Of a DNA stretch of 64,000 nt, positions 62,982 through 64,000 are shown one piece after another. The stretch's first letter is position 1. Each line of letters starts with the position of its first letter. The translations under genes were made by a program, and so were the position numbers. The notes beneath the pieces were generated by a model. The model was not told where the DNA came from. It did not search any database and saw nothing but the letters and a program-made list of their open reading frames with translations. Source of the stretch: Clostridiales bacterium. Its GTDB lineage: Bacteria > Bacillota > Clostridia > Saccharofermentanales > Saccharofermentanaceae. The stretch lies in the NCBI GenBank assembly GCA_017428545.1, contig JAFRQR010000020.1:1-64000 (forward strand), written 5' to 3'.

Positions 62982-64000
62982 TTATCCGCCGTATTCAATC
63001 GAATCAAAGACGTCGGTTTCCTTTACGCCGCCGATATCTCCCATACGGACTGCATCCTCCACCTCGGGCTCATTCAGAATATACTCGACCCAGGCATAGT
63101 AGTCTTTCTCGTGATCCTTTGCATCCGGCGGGGTGATCTTAAACAGCACCCGGTTTCCATCCTGGTCGTATTCGATGAGCTCATACGTCGATCCTTTCGG
63201 GATCGTCGTTCCTTTTCCGTCCGTCTTCGTTTCCATATCGAAAAGCACTGCCGGAAGCTCAACTTTGCTCTTATCCGTGAAACCATAGTCGCAGAAATAA
63301 TTCGAAGTAGCCTGAGGAATGCCGTTGACGCCGATCACGTTCCAGTAACGGAACATCTGTCTGTTACCCAGGAAATACATAAACTCCAGTCTGGTGAAGT
63401 GTGCCGGGTCCTCGCAGGTCGGAATCTCCCAGGAATTCATCGGGAACGGCACATCTTCTTCGAGGATCTCCATCGAAAGATCGTCATTGATCCGCGCACA
63501 GTCAACACCATTATCTACCACAAGATACAGATATCTTCCGTCATCTGCCTGAATGAAAGAATACCCGAACCAGGAGCATGTTTTATATGTCAGTTCATTG
63601 TCATTAATACTCAAGATGAAATCCTGATCATCTCCGGTATCCTCACCGGAAACCGAAGTCTTTTGGACTACATCCAATTTTCCGTCGCCGTCAATATCCC
63701 AGTAGACAGGCTCCTGCGGATCCGCCGTGATGGTGTAATACTCCGGGACATGTTCGAAGAGATCCAGATTAAATACTTCCGGATATTTATATACCGGAAT
63801 GGAAAAGATATCCGGATTCTCATAGTATTCACCGCCCTGTTTCATCCGCACTTCGATCCGGTCATAGAAGAGCCGGAATTCCAGATTATCGTTTTCGATC
63901 AGTTCATGACGTGTCTGCTCACAGGTCTTCTTCTCATCGTCCGTTACATCCGTATAACTATCGTATTCGATTTCTTCCGAAAGGACTTCCTCGAAACGGG
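62982..64000 (-). CDS. Hypothetical protein, C-terminal part (5' end outside the window)
   Basis: The frame is open from the window edge to the stop at 62982. The peptide before the first internal Met (63851) reads RFEEVLSEEIEYDSY and on, in the same acidic style, so the internal Met is not the true start. The visible 340 residues are rich in Asp, Glu and Tyr. A repeat-type segment (EPVYWDIDGDGKLDVVQKT) looks like an FG-GAP or calcium-binding DxDGDG loop. KVNDNELTYKT-like strands follow. It is probably an exported protein of the same kind as the lipoproteins here, but the N-terminus is not visible. Confidence 0.7.
   Translation of the reverse strand, partial: RFEEVLSEEIEYDSYTDVTDDEKKTCEQTRHELIENDNLEFRLFYDRIEVRMKQGGEYYENPDIFSIPVYKYPEVFNLDLFEHVPEYYTITADPQEPVYWDIDGDGKLDVVQKTSVSGEDTGDDQDFILSINDNELTYKTCSWFGYSFIQADDGRYLYLVVDNGVDCARINDDLSMEILEEDVPFPMNSWEIPTCEDPAHFTRLEFMYFLGNRQMFRYWNVIGVNGIPQATSNYFCDYGFTDKSKVELPAVLFDMETKTDGKGTTIPKGSTYELIEYDQDGNRVLFKITPPDAKDHEKDYYAWVEYILNEPEVEDAVRMGDIGGVKETDVFDSIEYGG

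Noticed and set aside
206..64000. tRNA or rRNA genes
   Set aside because: No cloverleaf-type sequences with conserved GGTTCGA arms or rRNA segments were noticed in the gaps, although I could not run a model search.

Overview
The window reads as chromosomal DNA of a Gram-positive anaerobe of the class Clostridia (Bacillota). Supporting signs are many lipoproteins with a lipobox, AGGAGG-type ribosome binding sites, a phenylalanine T-box ahead of pheST, a Bce-type ABC/two-component module, and an anaerobe's oxygen-defence set (PerR, reverse rubrerythrin, flavodiiron fusion). GH3, GH16 and GH114-like enzymes suggest a plant- or gut-associated saccharolytic lifestyle. The species cannot be named from the sequence alone.

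Layout. 1-82: edge of an IS630-like transposase gene. 206-4527 (+): membrane protein, a NAD synthetase with a damaged glutaminase site, and an RlmI-like methyltransferase. 4532-7315 (-): domain-permuted GH3 enzyme with a hairpin over its ribosome binding site. 7418-12033 (-): Bce-like ABC transporter plus kinase/regulator. 12219-15868: small hypothetical genes, a lipoprotein and an oxidoreductase. 16019-19869 (-): T-box, pheS, pheT. 20020-27493: lipoprotein, argC operon, DUF4230 protein, XRE-like regulator, and a lysine-rich histone-H1-like protein. 27501-29865 (-): TetR with an ABC exporter and candidate operator. 29938-35357 (-): ATPase, two permeases, DesK/LiaS-type kinase and NarL-type regulator, arranged like linearmycin-type resistance modules. 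35471-40631 (+): a lipoprotein with a cysteine-rich repeat domain and a 1301-residue propeller/GGDEF receptor. 40735-48705 (-): a probable operon of two tandem Sel1 lipoproteins, a DUF4298-GNAT fusion, the intact NAD synthetase and a GH114-like lipoprotein. 48969-51731: GH16 glucanase, divergent AraC regulator, thioesterase. 51795-52053: an unusual non-coding array. 52103-55210 (-): PerR, reverse rubrerythrin and a four-domain flavodiiron protein. 55239-60339 (-): OmpR-type two-component system and a LacI-sensor/GGDEF/EAL protein. 60413-62955: divergent membrane protein and SPFH/ribbon-helix-helix pair. 62982-64000 (-): partial hypothetical gene.

The most unusual signals are (i) five 36-bp units of the form TGATATAAA-N18-TTTATATCA at 51795-52053, with constant geometry and mostly variable interiors; (ii) an octamer, AAAAGCAC, counted by hand at least 32 times on the two strands where about 2 are expected; (iii) two NAD synthetases of which one has His where the glutaminase nucleophile Cys should be; and (iv) several candidate operators and structured RNA elements with clean symmetry next to regulator genes. 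Counts and structures were read by eye and were not computed.
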